A stretch of DNA of 43,436 nucleotides from Lentisphaeria bacterium UBA4640 (GCA_002405835.1 DHMO01000052.1:1-43436); one strand, 5' to 3'; numbered from the stretch's first letter, positions 1 to 10,000 are shown. The notes: generated from the sequence alone by a model not told the origin. Program-made: numbers and translations.

Positions 1-78
1 AAAACTATTGATAGAGGTTCCTTCTTCTCAATACCACGTTTTTGAGATTTTATGGGATAGCTCTGAATTTTTTTAAAA

Positions 79-108
79 AAGAGCCGCAATTTCAATATTG
101 CGGCTCTT
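79..108 (-). terminator. Rho-independent terminator of the hydCBA operon
   Basis: A perfect 12-bp inverted repeat (79-90 pairs with 97-108, 6-nt loop) begins about 20 bases beyond the hydA stop codon. Read on the minus strand, the GC-rich stem is followed by a run of T (positions 80-75), the classic intrinsic terminator form. Bases 1-78 beyond it hold no recognisable gene. Confidence 0.85.
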
Positions 109-128
109 GGTGTTTTTCAGCAGGCTGC

Positions 129-2147
129 TCAGAGAGCGGCGGCTTTCTCCATTTCCTGTTTGGCGGCGTCAAGCTCTCCGGCTGCGAAGAAGCGGCCGCC
201 GACAATCACTTCACCGGCTTTGCGCTTCGTGCAGGAGGGCGTAAATGCAGTCTCAATCACCAGCTTGTCGGAAAGTCCCTTCGCGGCGGCGTGTTCAAGA
301 ACGCCGGCAAGAGCTTTCGCACTGACCTCTTCATCCGTTCCCGGGGTGACGCAGACAGAGACGGCGATTTTCTTTTCCGCTTTCCCGGATTCCACGACTT
401 CCACGGCGTCGAAAACTCCGTTGAGGTTTTCGTATGTCGTGTGGAGGAGGTGGTGCGCCTTCTCGGAGTTGGGCTGTCCGCCGAGATATTTTTCATAGCA
501 TTCGGCAAGCATGTGGTTTTCAAGAGAGTTCTTGAACTGCATGTTCTTGTCACACTTGTACGTGGCTTCCATGCGCTGAGCACGCTTGACGCGGTCGTTC
601 TGAATGGGCTGTCCGCCGCCGCAGACGCATCCGCCGGGGCATGCCATGACTTCGATGAAGTGATACGGAGATTTGCCGTCGGCCGCTTCCTGTGCGAGTT
701 CTCTGGCCGCACCGAGGGTGTTGACGACTGCAATTCTGAGTTCGGCGTCGCCGGCTTTGATGGTGGTCTCTTTGAAACGCTGGCTTCCGCGGACTTCCTT
801 GAATTCAAGTCCGTGCATGGGAACCTGTCCGGTGATTTTGCCGACCGCGTAGCGGAGCGCGGCTTCCATCACGCCGCCGGAGGAACCGAAGATGACTCCG
901 GCTCCGGTTCCGAATCCGAAAGGCATGTCGAAGGCGTCGGGTTCAAGCTCGTTGAACTTGATGCCGAAGGAGTCGATCATGCGGCCGATTTCGGTCGTGG
1001 TGAGAACAAAGTCCACATCGGGATTGCCGTCGACTTTGAACTTGTCGAGCTGGGCTTCGTATTTCTTCGCGGTGCAGGGCATGATGGAGACGACGACAAT
1101 GTCCTTGCGGTCTTTGCCGATCATCTGCGGCATGGCTTCCTTCATGGTTGCGCCGAACATCTGCTGCGGGGAGCGGCAGGAGGAGAGGTTCTTCCCGAGC
1201 GAGGGGAAATTGATCTCCGTGTATTTGACCCAGCCGGGGCAGCAGGAGGTGAACATCGGGAAGGGGCCGCCGGCTTTGACGCGGCGGAGGAACTCTTCCG
1301 CTTCTTCCCAGATGGTCATGTCGGCGGCGAAGGTGGTGTCGTAGACGTAATCGAAGCCCATCTTGCGGAGAGCGGCGACGAGTTTTCCGGCGGCGTTCTG
1401 TCCGGCTTCCTGGTTGAAGAATTCGGCGAGGGCGAAGCGGACCGCGGGGGCGATCTGGGCGACGACGATTTTATTCGGGGCGTGGATGGCGCTCCAGACG
1501 TCTTCGCGGTTCTGGCGCGGGATGATCGCTCCGGTGGGGCAGACGGCGGCGCACTGGCCGCAGTTTACGCACTCGACTTCATTGAGTCCCTTGTCGAAGG
1601 CGGGAATGACGCGCGCTTTGGAGCCGCGGAAGGCGAATCCGATGGCGCCGATGCCCTGGACTTCCTGGCAGACGCGGACGCAGTCGCCGCATAGGACGCA
1701 TTTGTTGGGGTCGCGCTCAAGGGAGGGCGAACTCTTGTCGACGGGTTCAAGCTCCTTCAGCTGTTTGTAGCGGATGGTGTCGACGCCGAGTCTGCGGGCG
1801 AGAGTCTGGAGCGTGCAGTTTGCGCTGCGGACGCAGGAGGGGCACTCGCGGTTGTGGTTGGCAAGGAGGAGCTCGATGTTGATTTTGCGGATATCGCGGA
1901 GCTGCCTGGTGTCGGTGTGGATGACCATTCCGTTTTCCGGCGGAGTGGAGCATGCGGCCATGATGCCGCGTTTTTCGACTTCGACGAGGCAGAGGCGGCA
2001 TGCGCCGTAGACGCTGAGGTCGGAGTGATAGCAGAACGTCGGGAGCTCGATTCCGGTTTTGCGGATGACCTCAAGGAGATTGCGTTCTCCCTGAACCTCG
2101 ACCGGAACGCCGTTGACGGTAAGAGTTTTAACAGCGGGTGTTGTCAT
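129..2147 (-). CDS. hydA: [FeFe] hydrogenase catalytic subunit HydA (672 aa)
   Basis: Catalytic subunit of a cytoplasmic, NAD(H)-linked [FeFe] hydrogenase that makes or oxidises H2. Domains in order: an N-terminal [2Fe-2S] ferredoxin fold (Cys39, 50, 53, 66); the His-Cys [4Fe-4S] site (HNRECPSC, about 98-111); two [4Fe-4S] motifs (from about 150 and 193); then the H-cluster domain with all three signatures, TSCCPGW (Cys302/303), MPCTAKKYEA (Cys358) and MACPGGC (Cys503/507). A small-subunit-type segment follows (about 550-575). The last 80 or so residues look like a thioredoxin-like ferredoxin domain but keep only two cysteines (599, 639). It is the last gene of hydCBA, 18 bases after hydB, with the ribosome site GAAGGA before the ATG. 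By family knowledge the trimer resembles electron-bifurcating HydABC; true bifurcation cannot be proved from sequence alone. Confidence 0.96.
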   Translation of the reverse strand: MTTPAVKTLTVNGVPVEVQGERNLLEVIRKTGIELPTFCYHSDLSVYGACRLCLVEVEKRGIMAACSTPPENGMVIHTDTRQLRDIRKINIELLLANHNRECPSCVRSANCTLQTLARRLGVDTIRYKQLKELEPVDKSSPSLERDPNKCVLCGDCVRVCQEVQGIGAIGFAFRGSKARVIPAFDKGLNEVECVNCGQCAAVCPTGAIIPRQNREDVWSAIHAPNKIVVAQIAPAVRFALAEFFNQEAGQNAAGKLVAALRKMGFDYVYDTTFAADMTIWEEAEEFLRRVKAGGPFPMFTSCCPGWVKYTEINFPSLGKNLSSCRSPQQMFGATMKEAMPQMIGKDRKDIVVVSIMPCTAKKYEAQLDKFKVDGNPDVDFVLTTTEIGRMIDSFGIKFNELEPDAFDMPFGFGTGAGVIFGSSGGVMEAALRYAVGKITGQVPMHGLEFKEVRGSQRFKETTIKAGDAELRIAVVNTLGAARELAQEAADGKSPYHFIEVMACPGGCVCGGGQPIQNDRVKRAQRMEATYKCDKNMQFKNSLENHMLAECYEKYLGGQPNSEKAHHLLHTTYENLNGVFDAVEVVESGKAEKKIAVSVCVTPGTDEEVSAKALAGVLEHAAAKGLSDKLVIETAFTPSCTKRKAGEVIVGGRFFAAGELDAAKQEMEKAAAL

Positions 2148-2165
2148 TTTCTGTTTTCCTTCTCA

Positions 2166-4076
2166 TTAGATTCCGGTGATGGCGGAGAATTTGCACGCGG
2201 CCTTGCATGCGCCGCACTTGATGCACTTGGAGGCGTCAATGACGAACGGCTTGCGGATTTCGCCGGAGATTGCGCCGACGGGGCACTTTCTTGCGCATGC
2301 GGAGCAGCCTTTGCACTTCTTCGGATCGATTTCCGGACGCGCGAGCGCCTTGCACTGTCCGGCGGGACAGCGTTTTTCGCGGACGTGGATCAGATACTCT
2401 TCGCGGAAGTGTTTGAGGGTGGAGAGGACCGGGTTCGGCGCGGTCTTGCCGAGTCCGCAGAGCGAACCGGCCTGAACGGCTTTCGCGGTCTGTTCGAGAA
2501 GGTCGAGTGTGGATTCATCGGCTCTGCCCTTGGTGATGTCGTCGAGCAGGGCAAGCATCTGCTTGGTTCCTTCGCGGCAGGGAACGCACTTGCCGCAGGA
2601 TTCGTTCTGGGTGAAGTGCATAAAGAACTTCGCAACCGCAACCATGCAGGTATTTGTGTTCATGACGACGAGTCCGCCCGAACCGACCATTGCGCCGACG
2701 CTCTTGAGGGAGTCGAAGTCGAGCGGGAGGTTCAGCATCTCTTTGGTCAGGCAGCCGCCGGAGGGGCCGCCGATCTGGACGGATTTGAAGTTGTCAAGGG
2801 AGACTTTGCCGTCGGCGTCGGTGACTCCGCCGCCGATTTCATTGACGACTTCGCCGAGAGTGGTTCCGAACGGGACTTCGATGAGACCGGTGTTCGCGAC
2901 GTGTCCGGTGAGTGCGAAGGTTTTTGTCCCGGGAGCGGTGGGAACACCGAGTTCACGGAATTTCTTTGCGCCTTCGCGGATGACGTAGGGGACGGTTCCG
3001 AGGGTTTCGACATTGTTGATGACGGTCGGTTTGCCCCAGAGTCCGCTCTGCGCCGGGAACGGGGGTTTCGGCATCGGCATTCCGCGTTTGCCTTCGATCG
3101 AAGCCATGAGCGCGGTTTCTTCGCCGCAGACGAACGCGCCCGCGCCTTCCATGACGTGGATGCGGAAGGAGAGTCCGCTTCCGAAAATATCGTCGCCGAG
3201 CACGCCGGCCGCTTCCGCATCTTTCACGGCTTTGCGCATGCGGAGAACGGCGAGCGGGTATTCGGCGCGGACATAGACATAGCCTTCATCGGCGCCGATG
3301 GCGCGCGCGGCGATCATCATGCCTTCAATGACGGCATGGGGATTGCCTTCCATGACGGAGCGATCCATGAACGCTCCCGGGTCGCCCTCGTCGCCGTTGC
3401 AGATGACATATTTCTTGGGGCCGGGGGAAGCGAGCGTGAATTTCCATTTGCGTCCGGTGGGGAAGCCGCCGCCTCCGCGTCCGCGGAGTCCGGATTCTTC
3501 CATTTCGGAGCAGACCTGTTCCGGAGTCATTTGAGTGTAAGCCTTGATCGCGGCGAGGTAGCCTTTTTTGTGGAAGTATTCGCCGATGCTGTCGGGCTCG
3601 ATGGTGCAGTTTGCGAGGACGAGACGGTGCTGGCGGTTGTAGAACGGAATTTCGTGTTCGCCTTTGTAGCGTTTGCCGTCGGTCGGGTTCAGATAGAGGA
3701 GACGTTCGATAATGCCGTGCTTGAGAATGGTTTCCTGAACGATTTCGCGGGCGTCATCGGCGTGAACTTTGGTGTAGATGATGCCGTCCGGTTCGATGCG
3801 GACGAGGGGACCCATCTGGCAGAATCCCTGGCATCCGCTTTTGGAGACGTAGTTGGAGCCGGGGTGAACATGGTCGGCGGAGTCGTGTTCGAGGTCGACT
3901 TCAACCGGCAGTCCGGCTCTTTTGAGTTCATCCACGAGGGCATCGCGGACTTTGAGGGAACCGTTTGCGACGCATCCGGTACCGCCGCAGACGATGATTC
4001 TGCGGGAGATTTTAGCGGCTTTCGCTTCGTAATCGCTGATGCGTTTTTCGACGTCGGCGGGAGTGAGTTTTGCCAT
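2166..4076 (-). CDS. hydB: NADH-binding hydrogenase subunit HydB (NuoF-like, 636 aa)
   Basis: Flavin subunit that exchanges electrons between NAD(H) and the hydrogenase iron-sulfur chain. It starts with a thioredoxin-like [2Fe-2S] domain (CGGTGC at Cys30/35 and a later CQGFC pair), then a NuoF core with the glycine-rich GRGGGGFPTG motif and NGDEGDPGAF for FMN/NADH binding. An SLBB-type region and the ESCGKCVPCREG [4Fe-4S] motif follow. The C-terminus carries two ferredoxin-type [4Fe-4S] motifs (CKGCSACARKCP and CIKCGACKAAC). This domain order is that of HydB/HndC in trimeric and tetrameric [FeFe] hydrogenases. Its ATG shares one base with the hydC stop (TAATG), which indicates translational coupling. 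Confidence 0.95.
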   Translation of the reverse strand: MAKLTPADVEKRISDYEAKAAKISRRIIVCGGTGCVANGSLKVRDALVDELKRAGLPVEVDLEHDSADHVHPGSNYVSKSGCQGFCQMGPLVRIEPDGIIYTKVHADDAREIVQETILKHGIIERLLYLNPTDGKRYKGEHEIPFYNRQHRLVLANCTIEPDSIGEYFHKKGYLAAIKAYTQMTPEQVCSEMEESGLRGRGGGGFPTGRKWKFTLASPGPKKYVICNGDEGDPGAFMDRSVMEGNPHAVIEGMMIAARAIGADEGYVYVRAEYPLAVLRMRKAVKDAEAAGVLGDDIFGSGLSFRIHVMEGAGAFVCGEETALMASIEGKRGMPMPKPPFPAQSGLWGKPTVINNVETLGTVPYVIREGAKKFRELGVPTAPGTKTFALTGHVANTGLIEVPFGTTLGEVVNEIGGGVTDADGKVSLDNFKSVQIGGPSGGCLTKEMLNLPLDFDSLKSVGAMVGSGGLVVMNTNTCMVAVAKFFMHFTQNESCGKCVPCREGTKQMLALLDDITKGRADESTLDLLEQTAKAVQAGSLCGLGKTAPNPVLSTLKHFREEYLIHVREKRCPAGQCKALARPEIDPKKCKGCSACARKCPVGAISGEIRKPFVIDASKCIKCGACKAACKFSAITGI

Positions 4077-4606
4077 TATGCCACCTCGTTGGATTCTTTC
4101 GACTGTCTGGCGAGCAGTTCGTCGATGATTTTGGGAACGTCGGAGGGTTTGACCTGTCCATGAACTTCATCGTTGATGACCATGACGGGAGCGAGACCGC
4201 ATGCGCCGAGGCAGCTGACGGTTTCGACGGTGAACATCATGTCGTCGGTGCTGTCACGGTCGGGCTTGATGTTGAGTTTTTCATAGAGCGCGTCGAGGAT
4301 GCTTGTGGAGCCTTTGACGTGACATGCGGTTCCGTCGCAGAGGCGGATGATGTTTTTGCCTTTGGGTTTGAGGGAGAAGTGAGCGTAGAATGTGGCGACG
4401 CCGTAGACGCGTGCGGGCGGCAGTCCGAGCGCGGATGCGATATAGCTCAGCAGTTCTTTGGAGAGCCAGTTGTACCGCGCCTGGGCAGCCTGCAGGATGG
4501 GTACAAGTTTTGTCTTGTCGTAATTGTACTCGCGGAGAACTTTTTCGGCGTCCTCCATGCGTGACACGGCTTTTGCCGCCTCGCGCATCTTTTCTGATGC
4601 TTCCAT
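4076..4606 (-). CDS. hydC: Hydrogenase [2Fe-2S] subunit HydC (NuoE-like, 176 aa)
   Basis: Small electron-transfer subunit of the hydrogenase, homologous to NuoE of complex I. It has an N-terminal helical segment followed by a thioredoxin-like fold binding one [2Fe-2S] cluster through Cys90, Cys95, Cys132 and Cys136 (CDGTAC and CLGAC), all present. The length is typical of the family. It is the first gene of the hydCBA operon, with an AGGAGG ribosome site 6 bases before the ATG and a leader of roughly 145 nt from the predicted promoter. No separate ferredoxin or fourth subunit is seen nearby. Confidence 0.95.
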   Translation of the reverse strand: MEASEKMREAAKAVSRMEDAEKVLREYNYDKTKLVPILQAAQARYNWLSKELLSYIASALGLPPARVYGVATFYAHFSLKPKGKNIIRLCDGTACHVKGSTSILDALYEKLNIKPDRDSTDDMMFTVETVSCLGACGLAPVMVINDEVHGQVKPSDVPKIIDELLARQSKESNEVA

Positions 4607-4758
4607 ACGTTTTCCTCCTGTTTTTTGGATATGTAAACAAATCAGTCTTTTTCAGAGTTTCCTCAATCCGTGATTCGGACACGGGAATCTCACAAAACTA
4701 GCCTTTGCGGTGTTCTGTGAAATTTCAAAAAAACATGCACGTGATTCATTTCACAGTT

Positions 4759-4787
4759 AATATATGCACGTGTTCGGAAAAAGTCAA
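4759..4787 (-). promoter_or_regulatory. Promoter of hydCBA
   Basis: On the minus strand, TTGACT (4787-4782), a 17-bp spacer and TATATT (4764-4759) make a good sigma-70-type promoter. Transcription would start near 4751. One copy of ATGCACGTG lies in the spacer and a TTTCACAG motif sits at the start point, so access to the promoter is probably regulated. Confidence 0.6.
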
Positions 4788-4968
4788 ATATGAACTCAAA
4801 AAAAATAAGATTTCACAGCTGTTCAAGGCTAATTTTTTTTGTTTTTTTCACACAAGACACGCAAAAGACAGGGGATATGTACGGAATATTTTATTGTGTA
4901 TTTTTCACAGCAGAAGACCGGGGACCCGTGCAGGCGTCCCGGCGGGAGGAGAGACGGCTTGCATTTTT

Positions 4969-4996
4969 GGGGGCGCTGATTTTTTCAGCGGCCCCC
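4969..4996. repeat. GC-rich stem-loop downstream of the GH78-like gene
   Basis: GGGGGCGCTGA pairs with TCAGCGGCCCCC (one bulged base) around a T-rich loop, about 26 bases beyond the stop of the gene at 5022. On the minus transcript the stem is followed by A rather than U, so it is not a standard intrinsic terminator. It may stabilise the mRNA 3' end. Confidence 0.45.
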
Positions 4997-5021
4997 AACG
5001 GGTGCGGTTTGCAGTCTGTGT

Positions 5022-7073
5022 TCAACTGCGGATTTCACACGAGGAGCTGTTTTCGTACTCCAGCTTCACGCCGTCCGCGTTTTCTTCCAGACGGAAACGG
5101 AGGGTGCCGTCGCCGAGGGGGATTTCTCCTTCCAGAAATGCGAGACCGACGGGGAGCGGGTTGAGTTCCCAGATCCCGCGTGCGGCGTCAACCGGGCGCA
5201 AGCCGAGGATCGAGGCGAAGCAATGGTGCAGAATGTGCGAGCTCCACGCATGACAGTCCGAACGCGGATTGTCGAAATTTTCCGGAAGCGTGAAGAGTCC
5301 CGTGCGGTCGGCTTCGAACCATCGGGCGAGACGTTTCCGGAAGAGATCGCCGCGGCGGAGCTTGCGCACCGCTTCAAGATAATAGTACGAGAAGCTGACA
5401 CTGCACGGAACTGCACCGGGCAGATCCGGCGCGTAATCCGGAAGGTTCTCCGAAAGGACCGCGAGAACCTGGGCGTGTTCGGAGAAATTCGAATGCGCTT
5501 CATCTTCCGCAAAGCCTTTTCCGGGAACCTCGTAGGTCCGGCGGATTGCCGCGGCGGCGGTGCGGGCGGAAGTCTGCCACCGCAAGGCTTGATCCGGGTC
5601 GAGTTTCGCCATCGTTTCGAGCGCAAGCAGACGGATGATGTTGAGCGAACAGTCGCCGGTTGGAATGCCGTCAGGCCAGCTGTCGACCCAGTCGACGAAG
5701 TTCCAGCCCTTGTCACCCGGTTTCCATCCGGGTGTGTCGACGAAGCGCCAGCCGGGGAAGCGAACGAGTCCGTCCACCGCTTCACGTTCGAAGTATTCGA
5801 GAATCCGGCGGGCGCACGGGATGAATTCGCGCACGAGTTCCGGCGAACGCCATTGTGCAAGATCGTGCAGGAAGAGAATGTAGATCAGTGCAAACGAGGG
5901 GATTACCTGCTCCTGTTTCGAGGGGGTGCGGGAGTAGATCAGACCGTTGGAAACCTGGCTGTCGGCGAAGGTGCGGAGCGCGGCGGTGATGATGCGCGTA
6001 TCGCGCGCGGTCACGAGCGCGGTGAGCGATTCGAGACGGCTGTCGCTGACATATTGGAGACGCTCGAAGAACGGGCAGTCCATGAATGTTTCGTGCGAGC
6101 ACATGCGGAGAGTGTTCCAGGCGAGTTCAAGCGCGCGGTCGAATTCGGGCGAGGAGCTTTTCACGTGCCATTCGCGCTTCCACGGGTAGAGTGTGGAGGT
6201 GAATTCGACGGATTCGAGCCCGGCGTCTCCGGTGAATTCCAGAAGCAGGTAGCGCCCGGATTTCCATTCGCAGTCGCGCCAGCGGACCGTTCCGCCGGGG
6301 AGATTGAGCACGGTGGCGTTGCCGACCCACTCTTTTTCCTCAAAAATCCGACGGTCGCCTTTGTCGCCGATCAGATCGCGTGTCTGAAAACTTCCGGGAC
6401 GATAGAGCGTTTCGGTCCAGCGGATGGAGACGCTTCCGGTTCCGCGGAAACGGAAGTCGCTCCAGATACAGACATACTGGTCGAAAACAAACAGTTTTGC
6501 TCCGCCGGGACGTTCGACGATCCGGTATCCGTGCTCCGGTTTCTCCTCCATCGGGGGGACGGATCGGGGGAAGAGCGGACGCGTGTCTTTGCGGAACGCG
6601 ACGGGTTTCCATTCGCCGCCTGTGCCTTCGAGTGCGCACCAGTTGAATTCGGGGGCGGCGGTCATGCGGGGAGCCATTGCCCAGTCCGGATAGGGCGGGG
6701 TGAATTCGAGATGGCGGAGAACCTGACATTCCCAGCCGTTTGTGAGCTGTTCCGATTCGGCGTAGAATCCGCATGCGACTGATTCCTGCGCATGCGGAGC
6801 GAATTTGCGTCCGAACATCGTCACGCGTGCTGTGAGTGTGTATTCTCCGGCGGGAAGCGTGCGTTCAAAGGTTTCGAGGAACCAGCGGCGCGGGGTGCAG
6901 CCGGCAGGACCGGCGCAGAGAAATCCGCCGTTCAAAAAGAGTTCCGCGTGTTCATCCGCAAACCAGCGGAGACGGAACGTCTGTTCCGTCTCCAGATGAA
7001 ATTTTGTGCGGTAGACCGCGATGGAAGGTTCCGCCGTTTCAACGGGCGGAACCATTCGGAATATGGAATTCAT
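5022..7073 (-). CDS. Alpha-L-rhamnosidase-like glycoside hydrolase (GH78-type, 683 aa)
   Basis: Probable cytoplasmic exo-glycosidase removing alpha-L-rhamnose, or a related sugar, from plant-type glycans. The N-terminal third is beta-rich and accessory-like. The C-terminal half is a six-hairpin (alpha/alpha)6 barrel with GH78-like landmarks: MDCPFFERLQYVSDSR in the middle and RSDCHAWSSHILHH near residue 615, followed by a small beta domain. There is no signal peptide, so substrate would have to be imported as oligosaccharide. It is the last gene of the hydrolase operon; its ribosome site TAAGGA overlaps the stop codon of the preceding gene 12 bases upstream. Family assignment is good, exact specificity uncertain. 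Confidence 0.82.
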   Translation of the reverse strand: MNSIFRMVPPVETAEPSIAVYRTKFHLETEQTFRLRWFADEHAELFLNGGFLCAGPAGCTPRRWFLETFERTLPAGEYTLTARVTMFGRKFAPHAQESVACGFYAESEQLTNGWECQVLRHLEFTPPYPDWAMAPRMTAAPEFNWCALEGTGGEWKPVAFRKDTRPLFPRSVPPMEEKPEHGYRIVERPGGAKLFVFDQYVCIWSDFRFRGTGSVSIRWTETLYRPGSFQTRDLIGDKGDRRIFEEKEWVGNATVLNLPGGTVRWRDCEWKSGRYLLLEFTGDAGLESVEFTSTLYPWKREWHVKSSSPEFDRALELAWNTLRMCSHETFMDCPFFERLQYVSDSRLESLTALVTARDTRIITAALRTFADSQVSNGLIYSRTPSKQEQVIPSFALIYILFLHDLAQWRSPELVREFIPCARRILEYFEREAVDGLVRFPGWRFVDTPGWKPGDKGWNFVDWVDSWPDGIPTGDCSLNIIRLLALETMAKLDPDQALRWQTSARTAAAAIRRTYEVPGKGFAEDEAHSNFSEHAQVLAVLSENLPDYAPDLPGAVPCSVSFSYYYLEAVRKLRRGDLFRKRLARWFEADRTGLFTLPENFDNPRSDCHAWSSHILHHCFASILGLRPVDAARGIWELNPLPVGLAFLEGEIPLGDGTLRFRLEENADGVKLEYENSSSCEIRS

Positions 7074-7085
7074 AGAGCATTTTCC

Positions 7086-10000
7086 TTATTCGATCAGCCG
7101 GATGAGCGGCCAGAAGTCGGGGCGTTCGTTCGGCATATCCGTTCCGATGGTGTTGGTGAGACGCGAGCGCGGTTCCTGCTGCGACGGATCGTCCGCGTCG
7201 TTGAGCAGAATGCCGATTCCGATCGTGTTTCCGGCTTTCAGACGGAACGGTTCCACGCTTTTCGACGGGAAGGCGACTTCGTAGAAATAACCGTCCGCCG
7301 TTTTGCGGAACGCGGCTTTCACATCGTCGGCGAGCGTGTCCGCTTTTGCTCCGGCGACGCCGCGCGTCAGCTGTACATCGGGTGTGAGATAGCGCCAGAC
7401 GGCGACTTCGGAGCCGGTGGCGTTCTGCGGATAGACGCCGTAGGACCAGTCGTCGGGTCCGGTGGTGCGCTTGCGGTCGCTGTCGCGTCCGTCGGCGAAG
7501 GTGTCGAAGAAGACCTGAAGAGAATCGTTCTTCCAGCCGTCTTTGATGCGCGGATATTTTTTCCAGACGAACTTGTCGTCTCTGACGAAGACGGCGAGAT
7601 AGAGTCCGTTTTCATCCCAGGCGATTTTGCAGTCGGCGGAGAAGTCCTGCGCATCGGGGAAGATTCCGCGGTGCTGGAGAAATTTGCCGCGGAAGCGCGT
7701 GGTCATGGGGATTGCGGGGTACGCATCCCATTTTTCCGGATTGCCGTCGATGACAATCGGCTGATCTGCGCGTTTCGCGAGAAGCCCTGCGAACGAACGG
7801 TCATAGCGGAAGATGTCGTTTTTGCCGCCCTGTTTTCTGAAACGGAGGATCAGATCGTAGGAGGTCTGTTTTTCCGCGGAAAGCGGGACGGGGAGGGGAA
7901 GCGTGAAATCTGCGCTTCCGCCTGCGGGGATCGACACTTTCCGGTCGCCGCGGGGAGAAAGCAGCGTTCCGGAAAGCGTCGTGTTTTCGATGTTTTCAAG
8001 ATGCACGGCGACTTCCGACGCGGAGTTCAGGCGGACGGTCATCGGCGGTCTCTGGGCGATGTTGGAGCGTCCGTGGCCGGCGCGGAGCAGGGCTGCGAGT
8101 TCCTTTGCGGTTCCCGGTTTGCCGCGGAGGAAGACCGGGTACGGTGAGAGCGGGAGAACGGTTTCTCCGTTTTTGTCTGCGGGGAGCGAATGCTCCGCTT
8201 CCATGAGGTCGAAGAGTTCGAGTCCGGCGGCGGGTTTGAAGAGGAAGTCGGGAGCGGCGGCTTCGCCGAGGTCAACCTCTTCCATGCATGCCCAGATTGC
8301 CGCGACGGGACGCTTCTGTTCATCTTCGAACAGGTAGCAGCGGGTGTTGGGGAAGAGATTGATCTCCTCCAGGAAGCGCGCGTTTCCGAGGAGACGTCCG
8401 AGAGTGTTCGGGATCTTCTGGAACGCGAACGGGGTCAGCATGGCGTCCATTTCGAATGCGCCGTAGTTGCTGGCGTTCATCTGGCGGATGCGGTCCTGAT
8501 GTTTGAGTCCGACGAGCCATGAACGGGCGCGGTAGGCGGAACCGATCTTTTCCGCGTAGGAAAGATCGTAGGTATACGGAACGAGTCCGTTGAGGTGTCC
8601 CGACGAGATCGGGTAATCGGAGATGAACGGGGACTTGAGGCAGCGGACGGGCAGCCAGTGCATTCCCTCGGGCGAAGAGATTTTGACGTCGCTGTATCCG
8701 TGCTTGTCGAGTACGGCGAAGAGGTTCTTGTACTGCTGTTCCAGCGAGACGGGGTATTCGGGGGCGCCGACGCGGTAGCAGTGCGCGGCGACGGCGTCGT
8801 AGCGGACTCCCTGTTTTGCGGCTTCCGCAAACAGACGGTCATAGAAGAGCATGCGGTCGGGCGAGGCGATATTGGAAGTCGCGCTCGTGTAGAGTTTTGC
8901 TTCCGGATTGCCGCGCTTGATGCCCTTCGCGACGGCGGTTTCGAGCGCGATGAATTTCTGATATTCCTCCGGTTTCGCATAGGCGGGATTCGCCCATTCG
9001 GGGAGAGTGCCTTCGGGTTCGCAGAGGAAATACCAGCCGCTGACCGTCGGGGAGTTCCTTGTGATTTCCGCGGCGGCGTCTTCCACGCGCTTCAGCAGTT
9101 CGGGCGTGATCTCCTTCTGCGCAATGTTTTCAACGAGCAGGGAATCGCTCTTTTTGCGTCCGGGAATGAGATACCATTCGATCTCGCGCAGGATTTCGAC
9201 GTTGCGTCCGTTTTTGTCTTTGCGGGCATGGGCGATGCGGCAGATGGAGCTTTCCACGCCGAAACTGTCCGCGAGTTTGGCAAGGCGTTCGTCGTTGACG
9301 GCGAATCCGGAGCGGGCGCCGTAGCCGAGCTTGCGGTAGCGGTCGAGAACGTCACGGTAGATCTGCATCGGAAAGAGCGGGTCGACGTAGGTGTTCACGA
9401 ACATGTTTTTGTGCTTGTGCGTGTTGTTGAGAAAGCTCATGATGCTGAACCGCTGGATTTCATAGCGTTTCTTTCCGCCGATGCTGTAATCGGATTCCAC
9501 AATGAAAATGCCGCGCGGGAGATCGTTCAGCGGAAGATCGACGCGCGCTTTGCCCTGCGCATCGGCGGTGAAACTGAAGGTCTTCTGAAGTTTCACCGTA
9601 TCGAAGAAGTCGCGGACCTTGACCGCAACCGTTCCTTGGGCGTCCGGAGCGGTGACAATATCCAGACAGGCGTCGACGGGTTTGCCGTATTCGACGAAGT
9701 TGTCGGGCGCGGAGGTGCGGAGCGCGCCTTCCGCAAGCGGAGCTTCATACGGAGTCGCCTTTGCTCCTTTTTCGAGCTGGACGCCGTCGATATAGCAGGT
9801 CGCATCTGCAGTGGAGCGGGCGGAGAAGACGGCGGGGAATGCTGCGGAGCTCTTCCAGGTGTGAGTCAGCGTGTAGCGTTTCCATTCCCCGGTGAGCGGA
9901 ACCTTGACCGCCGGCCATTTGGAGCTGTCCCAGATGAGCGCGGGATCCATGAACTGGACGGTAAGAGTCTGCTTGCCCGGCTTGTCGGTTTTTGCGTAGA

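Larger units (their letters stand above)
4607..5021. promoter_or_regulatory. 415-bp regulatory intergenic region upstream of hydC with repeated motifs
   Basis: This is the only gene-free stretch over 300 bases, and it is more AT-rich than its surroundings. TTTCACAG occurs at 4749-4756, 4811-4818 and 4903-4910, its exact reverse complement CTGTGAAA at 4715-4722, and TTTCACAC at 4846-4853. ATGCACGTG occurs twice (4735-4743 and 4764-4772), 29 bp apart. CTGTGAAA and TTTCACAG flank the first ATGCACGTG as an inverted repeat. TGTGAA/TTCACA half-sites recall redox-sensing Rex operators, but the spacing does not match the Rex consensus, so the regulator is unknown. No credible coding sequence is seen. 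Confidence 0.5.

Noticed and set aside
42..4163. Long plus-strand open frames (550 and 769 codons) opposite hydA and hydB
   Set aside because: They mirror the GC-rich minus-strand genes, lack ribosome sites and recognisable domains, and have the compositional look of antisense shadows.
4715..4756. Canonical Rex or CRP operator at the hydC promoter
   Set aside because: Half-sites TGTGAA/TTCACA are present but not with the 4- or 6-base spacing these proteins need, so no regulator is named.
4969..4996. Stem-loop as an intrinsic terminator of the hydrolase operon
   Set aside because: The stem is strong but is followed by A, not U, on the transcript strand, so it is listed only as a stem-loop.
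4705..5253. Plus-strand open frame of 182 codons in the hydC upstream region
   Set aside because: No family features or ribosome site; it runs into the opposite strand of the GH78-like gene and covers the motif-rich regulatory DNA.
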